A DNA stretch of 64,000 nt from Phenylobacterium sp. (GCF_016124325.1 NZ_WGNY01000010.1:32388-96387); one strand, 5' to 3'. Positions 48,560-57,882 are shown, counted from the first letter of the stretch. Notes: generated by a model not told the origin, from the letters alone. Translations and numbers: made by a program.

Positions 48560-50001
48560 CCGCGCGTCCGATCCTGACGGTGGCCCAGACCGCGGCGGCC
48601 GATCGGGCCGCCATCGCGGCGGGGACGCCCGGCGTCACCCTGATGGAGCGCGCGGGTGCGGCCGTGGCCGACGCCATCGTCCAGCGCTTCTCCCCGCAGC
48701 GAACCCTCGTCCTGTGCGGACCGGGCAACAACGGCGGCGACGGCTATGTCGTGGCGCGGCTGCTCAAGGCGAAGGGCTGGCCGGTCGAGGTCAGGGCGCT
48801 TGGCGACCCCGTCACCGACGACGCCCGCGCCGCCAGGGCGCGCTGGGATGGCCCGACCAAGCCGCTGTCGGCGCGGCTCGAGGAGGCGTTGATCGTCGAC
48901 GCCCTGTTCGGCGCCGGCCTTTCCCGGCCGCTGGGCGGCGAGGCCGGGGCGATCGCCGCCGCGCTGGCCTCGCGGCCGGCGGCGGTGGTGGCGATCGACA
49001 CGCCGAGCGGCGTGCCCGGCGACACGGGCAGGCCCGAGGGGCCGGCCGTCTGCGCGGGACTCACCGTGACCTTCCACGCCCGCAAGCCCGCCCACGTGCT
49101 GGAGCCGGGGCGCGGCCTGTGCGGCGAGGTCGTGGTCGCCGACATCGGGCTGGGCGACACCCCCTCGGAGCTTGTGGAGAACGGCCCCGACTTCTGGCTG
49201 GCCCGGTTCCCTTGGCCGACGGCGGCCTCGCACAAGCATGCGCGCGGGCGGCTGATCGTGGTCAGCGGCGAGGCCTGGAGCACCGGCGCGGCGCGCCTCG
49301 CCGCTCGCTCGGGCCTGCGCATCGGCGCCGGCTTGGTCACCATCCATTCGCCGCCGGACGCATTGACGTCGAACGCGGCGCACCTCGAGGCCGTCATGCT
49401 GCGGCCCTTCGAGAACGATTTCGAACTGGAGCAGGCGGGCCACGCGGCCGAAGCCGCCGTGATCGGCCCGGCCGCAGGGATCAACGAGGCCACGCTCAAC
49501 AATGTGCTGGCGCTGGCCAGGACCGGCGCGGCCCTGGTCATCGACGCCGACGCGATCACCGCCTTCCGCGACGAGCCGGACGAGCTGTTCTCCGTGCTCG
49601 ACCGCGACGACGTCCTGACGCCGCACCCCGGCGAATTCGAGCGGCTGTTTCCGGGCGTCATGGCGGCCGCGCCCGAACGGATCACCGCGGCGCGGCGCGC
49701 GGCCGAGACGGCGGGCGCGGTGGTGCTGCTGAAGGGCGCCGACACGGTGATCGCCGCGCCGGACGGGCGCGCGGCGGTCAACCTCAACGGCTCGCCGTGG
49801 CTGGCGACCGCGGGCTCGGGCGATGTGCTGGCCGGCTTCATCGGCGGGCTCGTGGCGCAGGGCATGGAGAGCTTCGAGGCCGCCTGCGCCGCGGCCTGGA
49901 TCCATGCCGAGTCGGCCGAACTTCACGGCCCGGGCCTGATCTCCGAAGATCTGCCGGACCTGGCGCCCGGCGTGCTGCGCCGGCTCTACGACGAACGATA
50001 G
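48556..50001 (+). CDS. nnr: Bifunctional NAD(P)HX epimerase/dehydratase
   Basis: Repairs hydrated NADH and NADPH. The N-terminal YjeF epimerase domain (about 1-210) has CGPGNNGGDGYV. The C-terminal ADP/ATP-dependent dehydratase domain (about 220-480) has PHPGEFERL and AGSGDVLAGFIGG. The start is a TTG that overlaps the phosphatase stop by 4 bp; no ATG or GTG fits the family start as well. Enzymes of this kind are often linked to glnB in alphaproteobacteria, and that linkage is broken here by the two divergent genes. Confidence 0.95.
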   Translation: MTARPILTVAQTAAADRAAIAAGTPGVTLMERAGAAVADAIVQRFSPQRTLVLCGPGNNGGDGYVVARLLKAKGWPVEVRALGDPVTDDARAARARWDGPTKPLSARLEEALIVDALFGAGLSRPLGGEAGAIAAALASRPAAVVAIDTPSGVPGDTGRPEGPAVCAGLTVTFHARKPAHVLEPGRGLCGEVVVADIGLGDTPSELVENGPDFWLARFPWPTAASHKHARGRLIVVSGEAWSTGAARLAARSGLRIGAGLVTIHSPPDALTSNAAHLEAVMLRPFENDFELEQAGHAAEAAVIGPAAGINEATLNNVLALARTGAALVIDADAITAFRDEPDELFSVLDRDDVLTPHPGEFERLFPGVMAAAPERITAARRAAETAGAVVLLKGADTVIAAPDGRAAVNLNGSPWLATAGSGDVLAGFIGGLVAQGMESFEAACAAAWIHAESAELHGPGLISEDLPDLAPGVLRRLYDER

Positions 50002-50192
50002 CGGATCAAGGGGCCACATGGGTCGCCCCGACCCCGCGACGGGAGGCGGGGGCCGGGGCGAACGGTGGCGGGTGTCGGGGAACAGGTCCGCCACCGCATG
50101 TTGTCCGTGATGTGGGAGATGCGCGGACTACGCAGTTACGGGCCTCGCGCGCGGCCGGATGCAGCCGGATGCAACAAGCAGTAGAATTTTTT

Positions 50193-51224
50193 TCAGCGGG
50201 CGTTCCGGGCCCGCTCGCGCACCGTGTCGACGGCCAGGGCGATCCCCGCCAGCAACAGGGGAAGCACGAAGAAGAACAGGCGATAGCCGAGGAACGCGGC
50301 GGCCAGGGCGGCTGGCGCGGGCCCCTTGATCAGCGTGGAAAGCGAGCCCTCGAAGACGCCGACGCCGCCGGGGACGTGTGACAGCTGTCCCACCACGACC
50401 GACGGGGCGTATCCCGCCACGAAGGTGAAATATGGCACGGAGCCGTCCGGCAGCAGCGACCAGATGATGGCCGCGGCCACGGCGTTGTCGACCGCGCCGA
50501 TGGTCATCTGCGCCAGGGCCACGCGGAAGGACGGCAACCTTACGCTGTGCCCGAAGGCGCGCAGCGGTCGCCGCCACAGGGCGCAGAGCGCCGCGTAGGC
50601 GCTGACGGCGGTCAGGAGCAGCGCGCCCGCGCTGGTGGCCACGGGATTGGCGATGCGGCTGGAGGCCGCGATGTCGTGGCTGGAAGCGAGGAGAAGGCAG
50701 ATCCCCGCCAGGGTCGACAGCCCCACGGCGAACGAGAAGCCATGGAACAGCGTGGCCGCCGCCACCTGCCGCAGGCTGACGCCGTACTTGTTGTAGTAGC
50801 GCGCCCGCACCGCCCCGGAGACGATCAGGTTGGCGCCCAGGGTGTGGGCGATGGCGCTGGCGATGAACGACCCGGCCAGGGCCGAACGGAGCCGCAGGCG
50901 CGCCCCGGCCCAGCGCAGGCCGAGCCATTCCACCAATCCCATCAGCAGGAAGCTCGTCGCCGAGAGCCCGAGCGCGGTCAGCACCGAATCCCAGCCCCAG
51001 TCGCGGACGGCGGCGGCCACGTGCGCGGGCCGGATTTCGTGGAACTCCCGCCACAGGATGAACGCCGCCGCGCCCAGCAGGACGAACGCCAGGAGATGCC
51101 AGGCCAGGCGCTGGATCATCGGGAAGAAGCGCGAGCCCTGCGTCTCCGGCAGGGCGGCGGCGAGTTCTTCCTCCACGTCTTCGAGGACTTCGGCGGGCCG
51201 CGGGTCGGGGTCGGAGATCAGCAC
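50193..51224 (-). CDS. YbhN/UPF0104-type lysylphosphatidylglycerol-synthase transmembrane family protein
   Basis: A 343-residue membrane protein with about eight helices after a charged N-terminal cytoplasmic tail of about 35 residues. The VPGGVGVFEGSL segment near residue 290 is the family hallmark. The soluble lysyltransferase domain of MprF is missing, so it is the membrane half only. The function is unknown; a flippase-like role for lipids is suggested for relatives. Its stop lies after a stretch with a 10-bp tandem duplication (50154-50173). Confidence 0.85.
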   Translation of the reverse strand: MLISDPDPRPAEVLEDVEEELAAALPETQGSRFFPMIQRLAWHLLAFVLLGAAAFILWREFHEIRPAHVAAAVRDWGWDSVLTALGLSATSFLLMGLVEWLGLRWAGARLRLRSALAGSFIASAIAHTLGANLIVSGAVRARYYNKYGVSLRQVAAATLFHGFSFAVGLSTLAGICLLLASSHDIAASSRIANPVATSAGALLLTAVSAYAALCALWRRPLRAFGHSVRLPSFRVALAQMTIGAVDNAVAAAIIWSLLPDGSVPYFTFVAGYAPSVVVGQLSHVPGGVGVFEGSLSTLIKGPAPAALAAAFLGYRLFFFVLPLLLAGIALAVDTVRERARNAR

Positions 51225-51338
51225 GAGGTCAGGCAGCCCTTCTGGACGGAAACGCGCGAAGGCGTCCGCCGTGGCGCGGTTTGGCGCAGCATATCGGCCG
51301 ATTTGTGGAGGCTGTCGCGGTCGGCGCCGCCGGGCGCG

Positions 51339-51752
51339 TCACTGGTCTTCCGCGGTCTCGAAGCGTCGGCGGAAGTGCGCGACCCAGATAGGAACGAGGG
51401 CCGCGGCGAGGCCGCCCAGATCGGCGATCCAGTTGTCGATCAACGGGGCGAGGCGCGCGCCCGCCAGCAGGTGCGAGGCTTCCAGGAGGGTGACGAAGAC
51501 CGTGAGCCGCGCGGCCGTCGTCATCACCGGCGTCCGCGGCGACGCCGCCAGGCCGAGGAGCCCCGCCACGTAGAAGGCCGCGAAATGCTGCAGGTAGTGG
51601 GAGCGGACGAACTGCGGCAGCAGTTCGCGCGGCAGGAAGACAGCCACGACGATGGCGATCAACGCCCCCAGGAACGCGACGCGGGCAAGGATCGCGAGGG
51701 GTCCGGTGATGGGGTAGGGGCCGTCGCCGAACAGACTGCGGTCCAGATCCAT
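51339..51752 (-). CDS. VanZ-like membrane protein
   Basis: A 137-residue membrane protein of four helices. Helix 1 is at about 17-40 (GPLAILARVAFLGALIAIVV). The HxxQHFxAFYxxG segment (SHYLQHFAAFYVAGLL) and LIDNWIADLGG are the conserved VanZ-family features. VanZ in Gram-positive bacteria gives modest teicoplanin resistance; in alphaproteobacteria the role is unknown. ATG 51752 was chosen because upstream in-frame codons give only arginine/proline-rich sequence. Confidence 0.8.
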   Translation of the reverse strand: MDLDRSLFGDGPYPITGPLAILARVAFLGALIAIVVAVFLPRELLPQFVRSHYLQHFAAFYVAGLLGLAASPRTPVMTTAARLTVFVTLLEASHLLAGARLAPLIDNWIADLGGLAAALVPIWVAHFRRRFETAEDQ

Positions 51753-51886
51753 GGGTGCGCAAGCTAGAGCTTGGAGCCGCCGCAAGGAACCGATTTCGCA
51801 CGCATGCGGCGTCCGGATCGCAGGGCCGTGGCGAGGCAACCCGCCGGCCCGTCGCGGGTTACCAACAGGAACCCCTGGAGGTGCAG

Positions 51887-52066
51887 ATGACCCGGAACAA
51901 GAGCGACGACCGTCGCCGCGCGAAGCCTGAATCGGCCGAGGACGCGCCAAAGCACGATCAGATGGCCGACCGCGAGGCCGAAAGCCGGCAGGAGGCCCTG
52001 GTCGACGAGGCGCTTGAGGAGACCTTCCCCAGCTCGGACCCGATCAGCCCCAAGCGCATCACCTGA
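51887..52066 (+). CDS. Small acidic protein with ETFPSSDPIS motif
   Basis: A 59-residue hydrophilic protein. ATG 51887 has GGAGG five bases before it. The C-terminal ALEETFPSSDPISPK motif is shared by many small proteins of alphaproteobacteria. The rest is Arg/Glu/Asp-rich and probably disordered. The function is unknown. The strong ribosome site and conserved tail argue that it is real. Confidence 0.75.
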   Translation: MTRNKSDDRRRAKPESAEDAPKHDQMADREAESRQEALVDEALEETFPSSDPISPKRIT

Positions 52067-52149
52067 TCCGATCGGTCGCGTCCAGGCGCGGCGCGGGCTG
52101 GACACCGTCGGCCGGCCGTGCACGCTGATCCCGCGATGGGGGCTTGGGC

Positions 52150-53316
52150 GTGGCGCTGATCGAGGGGCCGCTGGCGATCCTGGCGGTGTTGCTTGCGGCC
52201 GTCGCGGCCGCCGAGGCGCTGGCGCGGCTGCGCTGGGGCCGCAGCATCGGCGCCGCCAATTTCGTGATCCTGATCGGCGCGGGGCTCGCCAACCTGCGGA
52301 TCATCCCTCCGGCCGGCGGCGGTGGTCCGGCCTACGACCCGATCTTCGCCGTGGTCACGCCCGCGGCGATCTTCCTGATCCTCCTCGAAGCCAACTTGCG
52401 CGCGATCCGACGCGCCGGCGGCATGATGCTGGCCATGTTCCTGATCGGAGCGGGGGGCGTGACGCTCGGTGTCGTGATCGCGAGCCAGGTCACGCCGATC
52501 CGCAGCCTGCTGGGCGCCGACTTTCCTTCGCTCGCGGGGATGTACGCCGGCACCTACATCGGCGGCAGCGCGAACTTCAACGCCGTGGCGCTCGATACGG
52601 GCGTGATCCGCGAGACGGGCGTCTACGCGGCGGCGGTCGTCGTGGACAACGTCATGACCACCATCTGGATGCTGGCGACGCTCGCCATGCCCGCGGCGCT
52701 GCTCGCCACCGGGCGTTTCGGCGCGCCGGCGGCCCGGCGGGCGAGGGACGTCGCGCCGCATTCGCCGTCGGGGCCCGCGATCACCGGCGTCCTGGGCCTG
52801 GCGATCCCGGCCGCCATGGCGGTGACGGCGGTCGCCGTGTCCGACGCGGCCTCGGAAGCCCTCGGCCATCTGGGCCTGGCGATCCCCGGGGCGCTGATCG
52901 TCACGACCCTCGCCCTGATCGTCGCGCAGATCCCGGGCGTGGACCGGCTGGTCGAGGCCAAGCCGCTCAGCCTGTTCGCCGCCTTCCTCTTCCTGGCGGT
53001 GGTGGGCGCGAGCGCCGACGTTTCCGCCCTCGTGCAGGCCGGCCGGCTGGGCCTGACCCTGCTCGCCTTCGTCGCCGTGCTGATCGCGGTCCACGGCGTG
53101 GTGATCGTGGCGGCGGGCTGGCTGCTGCGGGCCGATCCCGCGGTGATGGCGGTCGCCTCCAACGCCAACATCGGCGGCGGCACGACGTCCTTCGCGCTCG
53201 CCGAGGGCCTCGGGCGCGACGATCTCGTCCTCCCCGGCATCCTCATGGGCAGCCTCGGCAGCGCGCTCGGCTCCTACGTGGGTTTCGCGACGGTGGCCGT
53301 GCTGTCGGGCGGCTAG
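52150..53316 (+). CDS. DUF819 family membrane protein
   Basis: A 388-residue membrane protein with about ten helices. Its hallmarks include AGTYIGGSANFNAVAL and ASNANIGGGTTSFALA, the two N-rich loops of this family, which resembles sodium-type transporters. The substrate is unknown. The GTG start at 52150 follows GGGGGC; a TTG at 52144 would add two residues. Its TAG stop shares three bases with the stop of the convergent ABC-F gene (CTAG). Confidence 0.85.
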   Translation: MALIEGPLAILAVLLAAVAAAEALARLRWGRSIGAANFVILIGAGLANLRIIPPAGGGGPAYDPIFAVVTPAAIFLILLEANLRAIRRAGGMMLAMFLIGAGGVTLGVVIASQVTPIRSLLGADFPSLAGMYAGTYIGGSANFNAVALDTGVIRETGVYAAAVVVDNVMTTIWMLATLAMPAALLATGRFGAPAARRARDVAPHSPSGPAITGVLGLAIPAAMAVTAVAVSDAASEALGHLGLAIPGALIVTTLALIVAQIPGVDRLVEAKPLSLFAAFLFLAVVGASADVSALVQAGRLGLTLLAFVAVLIAVHGVVIVAAGWLLRADPAVMAVASNANIGGGTTSFALAEGLGRDDLVLPGILMGSLGSALGSYVGFATVAVLSGG

Positions 53317-55193
53317 CCCTTCAGCGCCTCGTAGGCCTCCTGGGCCTCGATCCACTCCAGTTCGGCGGCTTCCAGCGACGCCTGGGCCGCGTCGCGCTTG
53401 CGGCCGAGCTCAGCGGCCTTCTCCGGATCGCCCGTGAAGGTGGCCGGATCGGTCAGGGCGCGGTCGATGATGGCGACGAGCTCGGTCGCCTTGGCCAGCG
53501 CGGCCTCGGCCGTCTCGGCCCGGCGGCGCGCCGGCCCGGTCGGGACCTTGGCTCTCGGCGGCGGGGACGGCGGGGGCGGGGGCGGGGGCGGCGCCTCCTC
53601 GCGGACCTGGGTCGGCGCGCGGGCCGCCTGTCGCGCCCGGTCGAGGACGAAGGCGGCGTAGTCGTCCATGTCGCCGTCGAACGGTGTGATCGTGCCGTCG
53701 GCGGCCAGCCACAGGCGATCGGCCACCAGTTCCATCAGCGACCGGTCGTGGGTGATCAGGATCACCGCGCCCTCGTAGTCGTTCAGCGCCTCCAGCAGCG
53801 CCCGGCGGCTGTCGATGTCGAGGTGGTTGGTGGGCTCGTCGAGGATCAGCAGGTGAGGGGCTTCCAGCGCCACGAGGTTGAGGAGCAGCCGCGCCCGCTC
53901 GCCGCCGGACAGGTTGGCGACGGTGGTCTCCACCTTCTCGTGGCCCAGGCCGAACTGCGCCAGCCGCGCGCGCCGCTTCGCCTCGGTCTCCTCCGGCATG
54001 ATCCGCCGGATGATCTCCAGCGGCGTGTCGTCGGGGTCCATCGCCTCGATCTGGTGCTGGTGGAACCAGCCCACCTTCAGGCGCGGGCTGCGGTGCAGCT
54101 TGCCGGCCTCGGTGGTCAGGGCGCCCGCCACCAGCTTGGCGAAGGTCGACTTGCCCGCGCCGTTGACGCCGAGCAGGCCGATGCGGTCGTCGATGTCGAG
54201 CCGCAGGTCGAGCCGCTTCAGGATCGGCGGGCCGCCATAGCCCACCGCCGCGCCTTCGAGGCGCAGCAGCGGCGGCGCCAGCGGGCGCTCGGGCGACGGC
54301 AGGACGAACGGCGTCACCCGTTCCTCGATGACGGCGGCCACGGGCGGCAGCCGGGCGATCATCTTCAGGCGGGACTGGGCCTGGGTGGCCTTGGACGCCT
54401 TGGCGCGGAAGCGGTCGACGAACGACTGCAGGTGGGCGCGCTGGGCCTCGATCTTGACCCGGGTCGCCTCCTGCAGGCGCAGCTTCTCTGTGAGCTGGCG
54501 CTCGAAGTCGTCATAGCCGCCCGGATACAGCGTCAGCTTGCCGTCCTTGAGGTGCAGGATGTGATCGGTCGAGCCGTTCAGAAGTTCGCGGTCGTGGCTG
54601 ATGACGATGGTGGTGTGAGGATACTTCTTCAGCCGCGCCTCGAGCCACAGCGCGCCTTCCAGGTCGAGGTAGTTGGTCGGCTCGTCCAGCAGCAGCAGGT
54701 CGGGCTCGGCGAACAGGCTGGCCGCCAGCGCCACCCGCATCCGCCAGCCGCCCGAGAACTCGGCCATCGGCCGGGCCAGGTCGTCCTGCGAGAATCCGAG
54801 GCCGGCCAGGATCTCGGCCGCGCGCGACGGCGCCCGGTCGGCGTCGATCTCGATCAGCCGGGCGTAGATGTCGCCCATCTCCTCGGCCGCCGCGGTCTCG
54901 AGCCGGGACAGGAGGGTGGCGCGCTCGACGTCGGCCTCCAGCACGGTGTCCAGCAGGCTGACCGGCGTGGCCGGATGCTCCTGGTCGACCGAACCCATGC
55001 GGGCCAGACGGGGCAGGCTGATGTCGCCGCCGCCCGGCGTGAACTCGCCCTTGATGAGGCGGAACAGCGTCGATTTGCCCACGCCGTTGCGGCCCACGAG
55101 GCCGACCTTGGCGTCCTTGGGCAGCGTGACCGTGGCGCCGTCGAAGAAGCGACGGCCCCAGGAATCGAAGACGAGATCCTTGATCTGGAGCAT
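53313..55193 (-). CDS. ABC-F family translation factor (YheS/Uup-like)
   Basis: A 626-residue soluble twin ABC ATPase that binds the ribosome; family members relieve stalling or modulate translation. The first ATPase has GRNGVGKST and SGGWRMR, the second GVNGAGKST and LSGGERARLL. Walker B motifs are LLLDEPTNYLD and LILDEPTNHLD. The linker of about 80 residues joins them. The C-terminal tail starts with a proline tract (8 Pro, Ser, 3 Pro; 53556-53591) and ends in a coiled coil (ETAEAALAKATEL). No membrane domain, so it is not a transporter. Confidence 0.93.
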   Translation of the reverse strand: MLQIKDLVFDSWGRRFFDGATVTLPKDAKVGLVGRNGVGKSTLFRLIKGEFTPGGGDISLPRLARMGSVDQEHPATPVSLLDTVLEADVERATLLSRLETAAAEEMGDIYARLIEIDADRAPSRAAEILAGLGFSQDDLARPMAEFSGGWRMRVALAASLFAEPDLLLLDEPTNYLDLEGALWLEARLKKYPHTTIVISHDRELLNGSTDHILHLKDGKLTLYPGGYDDFERQLTEKLRLQEATRVKIEAQRAHLQSFVDRFRAKASKATQAQSRLKMIARLPPVAAVIEERVTPFVLPSPERPLAPPLLRLEGAAVGYGGPPILKRLDLRLDIDDRIGLLGVNGAGKSTFAKLVAGALTTEAGKLHRSPRLKVGWFHQHQIEAMDPDDTPLEIIRRIMPEETEAKRRARLAQFGLGHEKVETTVANLSGGERARLLLNLVALEAPHLLILDEPTNHLDIDSRRALLEALNDYEGAVILITHDRSLMELVADRLWLAADGTITPFDGDMDDYAAFVLDRARQAARAPTQVREEAPPPPPPPPSPPPRAKVPTGPARRRAETAEAALAKATELVAIIDRALTDPATFTGDPEKAAELGRKRDAAQASLEAAELEWIEAQEAYEALKG

Positions 55194-55244
55194 GAGGCGG
55201 GCCGCCTAGCACAACGCTGACCGTGCGTCATGGCGTCCAGCGGG

Positions 55245-55274
55245 TTGCCTCGCGCGCTCGGAAGACGATATAGA
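55245..55274 (+). promoter_or_regulatory. Candidate promoter of ndk
   Basis: TTGCCT (55245-55250), 18 bp, TATAGA (55269-55274), 64-93 bp upstream of ATG 55338. The -35 and -10 each match four of six consensus positions. No other promoter-like pair is seen in the gap, which begins at the ABC-F start (55194). Confidence 0.4.
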
Positions 55275-55337
55275 CGCCGCCACCGCGCGGAGCCCCCTCC
55301 GCGACCTTCCCCGATTTCGAACCCTCAAACGGATCCC

Positions 55338-55757
55338 ATGACCGAACGCACCTTCTCGATCATCAAGCCGGACGCCACGCGGCGGAACCTGACCGGCAAG
55401 GTCAACGCGGTGATCGAGGACGCCGGCCTGCGCATCGTCGCCCAGCGCCGCATCAAGATGAGCAAGGCCCAGGCCGAAAAGTTCTACGAGGTCCACAAGG
55501 AACGCCCGTTCTTTGGCGAGCTGGTCGAGTTCATGACCTCGGCGCCGGTCGTGGTGCAGGTGCTGGAAGGCGACAACGCCGTGGCGCGCTACCGCGAAGT
55601 CATGGGCGCGACCAACCCGGCCCAGGCGGCCGAGGGCACCATCCGCAAGCTGTACGCCGAAAGCGTGGGCGAGAACTCGGTCCACGGCTCCGACAGCCTC
55701 GACAACGCCAAGATCGAGATCGCCCAGTTCTTCACCGAAGCCGACATCGTGGGCTGA
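55338..55757 (+). CDS. ndk: Nucleoside diphosphate kinase
   Basis: Transfers the gamma-phosphate between nucleoside di- and triphosphates through a phosphohistidine. The 139-residue length is standard. The catalytic histidine is in ENSVHGSDS, and the nucleotide site has the KPDATRR lysine near the N-terminus. The family keeps its full set of active residues here. It is likely monocistronic. Confidence 0.98.
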   Translation: MTERTFSIIKPDATRRNLTGKVNAVIEDAGLRIVAQRRIKMSKAQAEKFYEVHKERPFFGELVEFMTSAPVVVQVLEGDNAVARYREVMGATNPAQAAEGTIRKLYAESVGENSVHGSDSLDNAKIEIAQFFTEADIVG

Positions 55758-55848
55758 GGCCCGCGACGGCGACGGATGTCCGCCGGCGGGGCGACCCGCT
55801 GAATTCTGTCCAACCGTAACCCAAGTGAGCATGAGAGAGAGCAAGGTT

Positions 55849-56190
55849 ATGCCGAGCTTCTCCGATCGCCTCACCGCGCAAGCGGAGGCCCGGAAAGCTC
55901 TTCTGGCGAAATTCAAGCCGAAACCCACCGTCACCGCCGAAGTCCTCGAGACCCGCGAGCAGAGGAAGGCGCGCGAACTCGAAGAGGTCCGCGCCCGCCG
56001 CGCCGCCGAAAAGGAAGCCGCCCGCCTGGCCAAGGAAAAGGCCGAGGAAGAGGCGCGCGTGGCCCGCGAGAACGACGAGGAGCTGATGCTTCAGCTCAAG
56101 CGCGAGGATCGCAAGGCCCGCAAGGCGGCCGCCAAGGCCGAGGCCCGCGCCAAGCGCGAGATGAAGTCCCAGCTGCGCCGCACCGGCTGA
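55849..56190 (+). CDS. DUF6481-type highly charged coiled-coil protein
   Basis: A 113-residue protein made almost entirely of Lys, Arg, Glu and Ala. It starts MPSFSDRLTAQAEARK and contains long heptad-like stretches (EEVRARRAAEKEAARLAKEK), so it should form an extended helix or coiled coil. It ends RREMKSQLRRTG-like with a basic tail. The ATG at 55849 has AAGG upstream; upstream starts at 55825 or 55831 would add 6-8 residues. The function is unknown. Confidence 0.75.
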   Translation: MPSFSDRLTAQAEARKALLAKFKPKPTVTAEVLETREQRKARELEEVRARRAAEKEAARLAKEKAEEEARVARENDEELMLQLKREDRKARKAAAKAEARAKREMKSQLRRTG

Positions 56191-56203
56191 CCGGCGCGAC
56201 CGT

Positions 56204-56533
56204 CTACAGGATCACGGGCTTGCCGTGCGGTGTGCGCCGATAGGCGTCCGCCCACGCGGCCTTGCGCGCCGTCAGCGCTTCCGCCGTGAGCCCGCGCGCC
56301 GTCACCAGCTTTTCCAGCGCCGCCACCCAGTGGTCGTAGTAGCGGCTGCCGTTGTCGGGATCGGCCGCCCGTTCGGCCCCCAGCGCCTGGGCCCATTCGT
56401 TCCAGGTGAAGGCGCCGTCCTCATGCAGCTTGAGCGTCAGGGCGAAAGCCTGTGCCTGCCAGGGCTCGGCGAACACCGGCCCGTCGGCGTCGCGCGGCAG
56501 GCCGGGAACGTCCGGCGTCTCAGGCCCGCTCAA
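56204..56533 (-). CDS. Nitrile hydratase accessory protein
   Basis: A 109-residue protein similar to the N-terminal part of the beta subunit: VFAEPWQAQAFALTLKLHEDG and FTWNEWAQALG. Accessory proteins of this kind load cobalt into the alpha subunit in cobalt-type enzymes. It is the third gene of the alpha-beta-accessory operon; its start overlaps the beta stop by 14 bp. It is convergent with the DUF6481 gene. Confidence 0.88.
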   Translation of the reverse strand: MSGPETPDVPGLPRDADGPVFAEPWQAQAFALTLKLHEDGAFTWNEWAQALGAERAADPDNGSRYYDHWVAALEKLVTARGLTAEALTARKAAWADAYRRTPHGKPVIL

Positions 56534-57170
56534 GGTAGGGCTCCCACAGATCGAGGCTCACGCTGTCGCGCGGCGAGGCGTCGGGCCCCCACAACTCCCG
56601 CGCCGTGAAGCGCACGAGATAGAGCGGCCGGGCATCGTCGCCCCCGCCATGGGCGTGGCTGTCCGGGAACACCTGCACGCCGTGCAGCCGCTCGACTACG
56701 CCCGTGCGCCCGCGCACATAGCGCGGCAGGCGGGTGTGGCCGGTCGGATTGAGGTTGCGGGCGCGCACGCGGTCGCCCGGCTTGAACTGGGCCCGGGGCC
56801 CCTCGCGCAGGTAGGAACCCTGGTGGCTCAGCGCGGCCGTGACGTCGCCCGGCCCGAGCCGCGGCGTCGCCTTGGGCGCGGCGGGGTCGGCTCGGCCCGA
56901 CGCCAGCTCCTCGGGCGTGACGATCCCGTGCTTCACCAGCAGCGCGCAGACGCCCGCGAACCACTTCTCGTAGTAGCTCATGCGAAGATATTCGGGGCCC
57001 GGGATCAGTTCGCGCTGATGGCGGCCCTCGTCGATGTTGCCCCGGGTCGGCGAGGCGATGTTCATGGCGAACACCCGCCGCTCCCAGTCGGCGTGGAACA
57101 CCGGCTCGTCGACCTCGGGGTCGATCGGGCCCAGGCCATGCATGCCGCCCATGTCGTGGACGCCGTTCAT
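56520..57170 (-). CDS. Nitrile hydratase beta subunit
   Basis: The 216-residue beta subunit, with [15 protein letters not shown] at the start as in the family. The middle contains the [18 protein letters not shown] segment, and the C-terminus has [10 protein letters not shown]. It pairs with the alpha subunit to hydrate nitriles to amides. The start overlaps the alpha stop (ATGA), the usual coupling in these operons. Confidence 0.93.
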   Translation of the reverse strand: MNGVHDMGGMHGLGPIDPEVDEPVFHADWERRVFAMNIASPTRGNIDEGRHQRELIPGPEYLRMSYYEKWFAGVCALLVKHGIVTPEELASGRADPAAPKATPRLGPGDVTAALSHQGSYLREGPRAQFKPGDRVRARNLNPTGHTRLPRYVRGRTGVVERLHGVQVFPDSHAHGGGDDARPLYLVRFTARELWGPDASPRDSVSLDLWEPYLERA

Positions 57171-57787
57171 AGCCGCGCGGTCCCGATCATGCCGTCCCGG
57201 GTCACCAGGGCCGCCAGCTCGGCCTCGCCCAGCTCGTCGGTCCCGGAGGGCCGCTCGGGGATCACGAGGTAGCGGACCTCGGCGGTGGAATCCCAGACCC
57301 GGATCTCGGTGTCGGCGGGAAGCTCGGTTCCGAACTCGGCCAGCACGCCGCGCGGATCGATCACCGCGCGGGATCGGTAGGGCGAGGACTTGTACCAGAC
57401 CGGCGGCAGCCCCAGCACCGGCCAGGGGTAGCAGGAGCACAGGGTGCAGACGACGAGGTTGTGGACGCCGGGCCCGTTCTCCACAGCCACCATGTGCTCG
57501 CCCTGCGCGCCGCTGAAGCCCAGCTCGGCGATCGCGGCGGTGGCGTCCTCGCGCAGCCGCTCGCGATAGGCCGGATCGCTCCAGGCCCGGGCCACCACCT
57601 TCGCGCCGTTGCGCGGTCCCACCTTGTGCTCGAAGTGGTCGACGATCGCGTCCAGCGCCGCCGGGTCGACCAGCCCCTTTTCCACCAGCAGGGATTCGAG
57701 CGCCTTCACCCGAAGCGCCATGTCGGACGGAGGCTCCTGGCCATGGTCGTGGCCATGCCCGTCGTGATCGTGATGGTCGTGCGCCAT
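57167..57787 (-). CDS. Nitrile hydratase alpha subunit (cobalt type)
   Basis: The catalytic subunit (206 residues). The metal claw is C114-T-L-C117-S-C119, within [11 protein letters not shown]; threonine in the second place marks cobalt enzymes, whereas iron enzymes have serine. Cysteine residues here are oxidised to sulfinic and sulfenic acid. The N-terminus is histidine-rich ([15 protein letters not shown]), which is not part of the standard fold and could bind metal. The operon order is alpha, beta, accessory. Confidence 0.95.
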   Translation of the reverse strand: MAHDHHDHDGHGHDHGQEPPSDMALRVKALESLLVEKGLVDPAALDAIVDHFEHKVGPRNGAKVVARAWSDPAYRERLREDATAAIAELGFSGAQGEHMVAVENGPGVHNLVVCTLCSCYPWPVLGLPPVWYKSSPYRSRAVIDPRGVLAEFGTELPADTEIRVWDSTAEVRYLVIPERPSGTDELGEAELAALVTRDGMIGTARL

Positions 57788-57882
57788 GGGCGCGAGGTTG
57801 GCGCCGCGGCGGCGGAAAGGGAAGGGCGGGGGGTGACCGGCCGGGCGATGCCTGCGATCATCGTTCCGGGAAGGAGGCCGCC

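Noticed and set aside
50154..50173. Tandem 10-bp duplication GCCGGATGCA
   Set aside because: Only two units; no link to a gene function beyond the 3' region of the YbhN-like gene.
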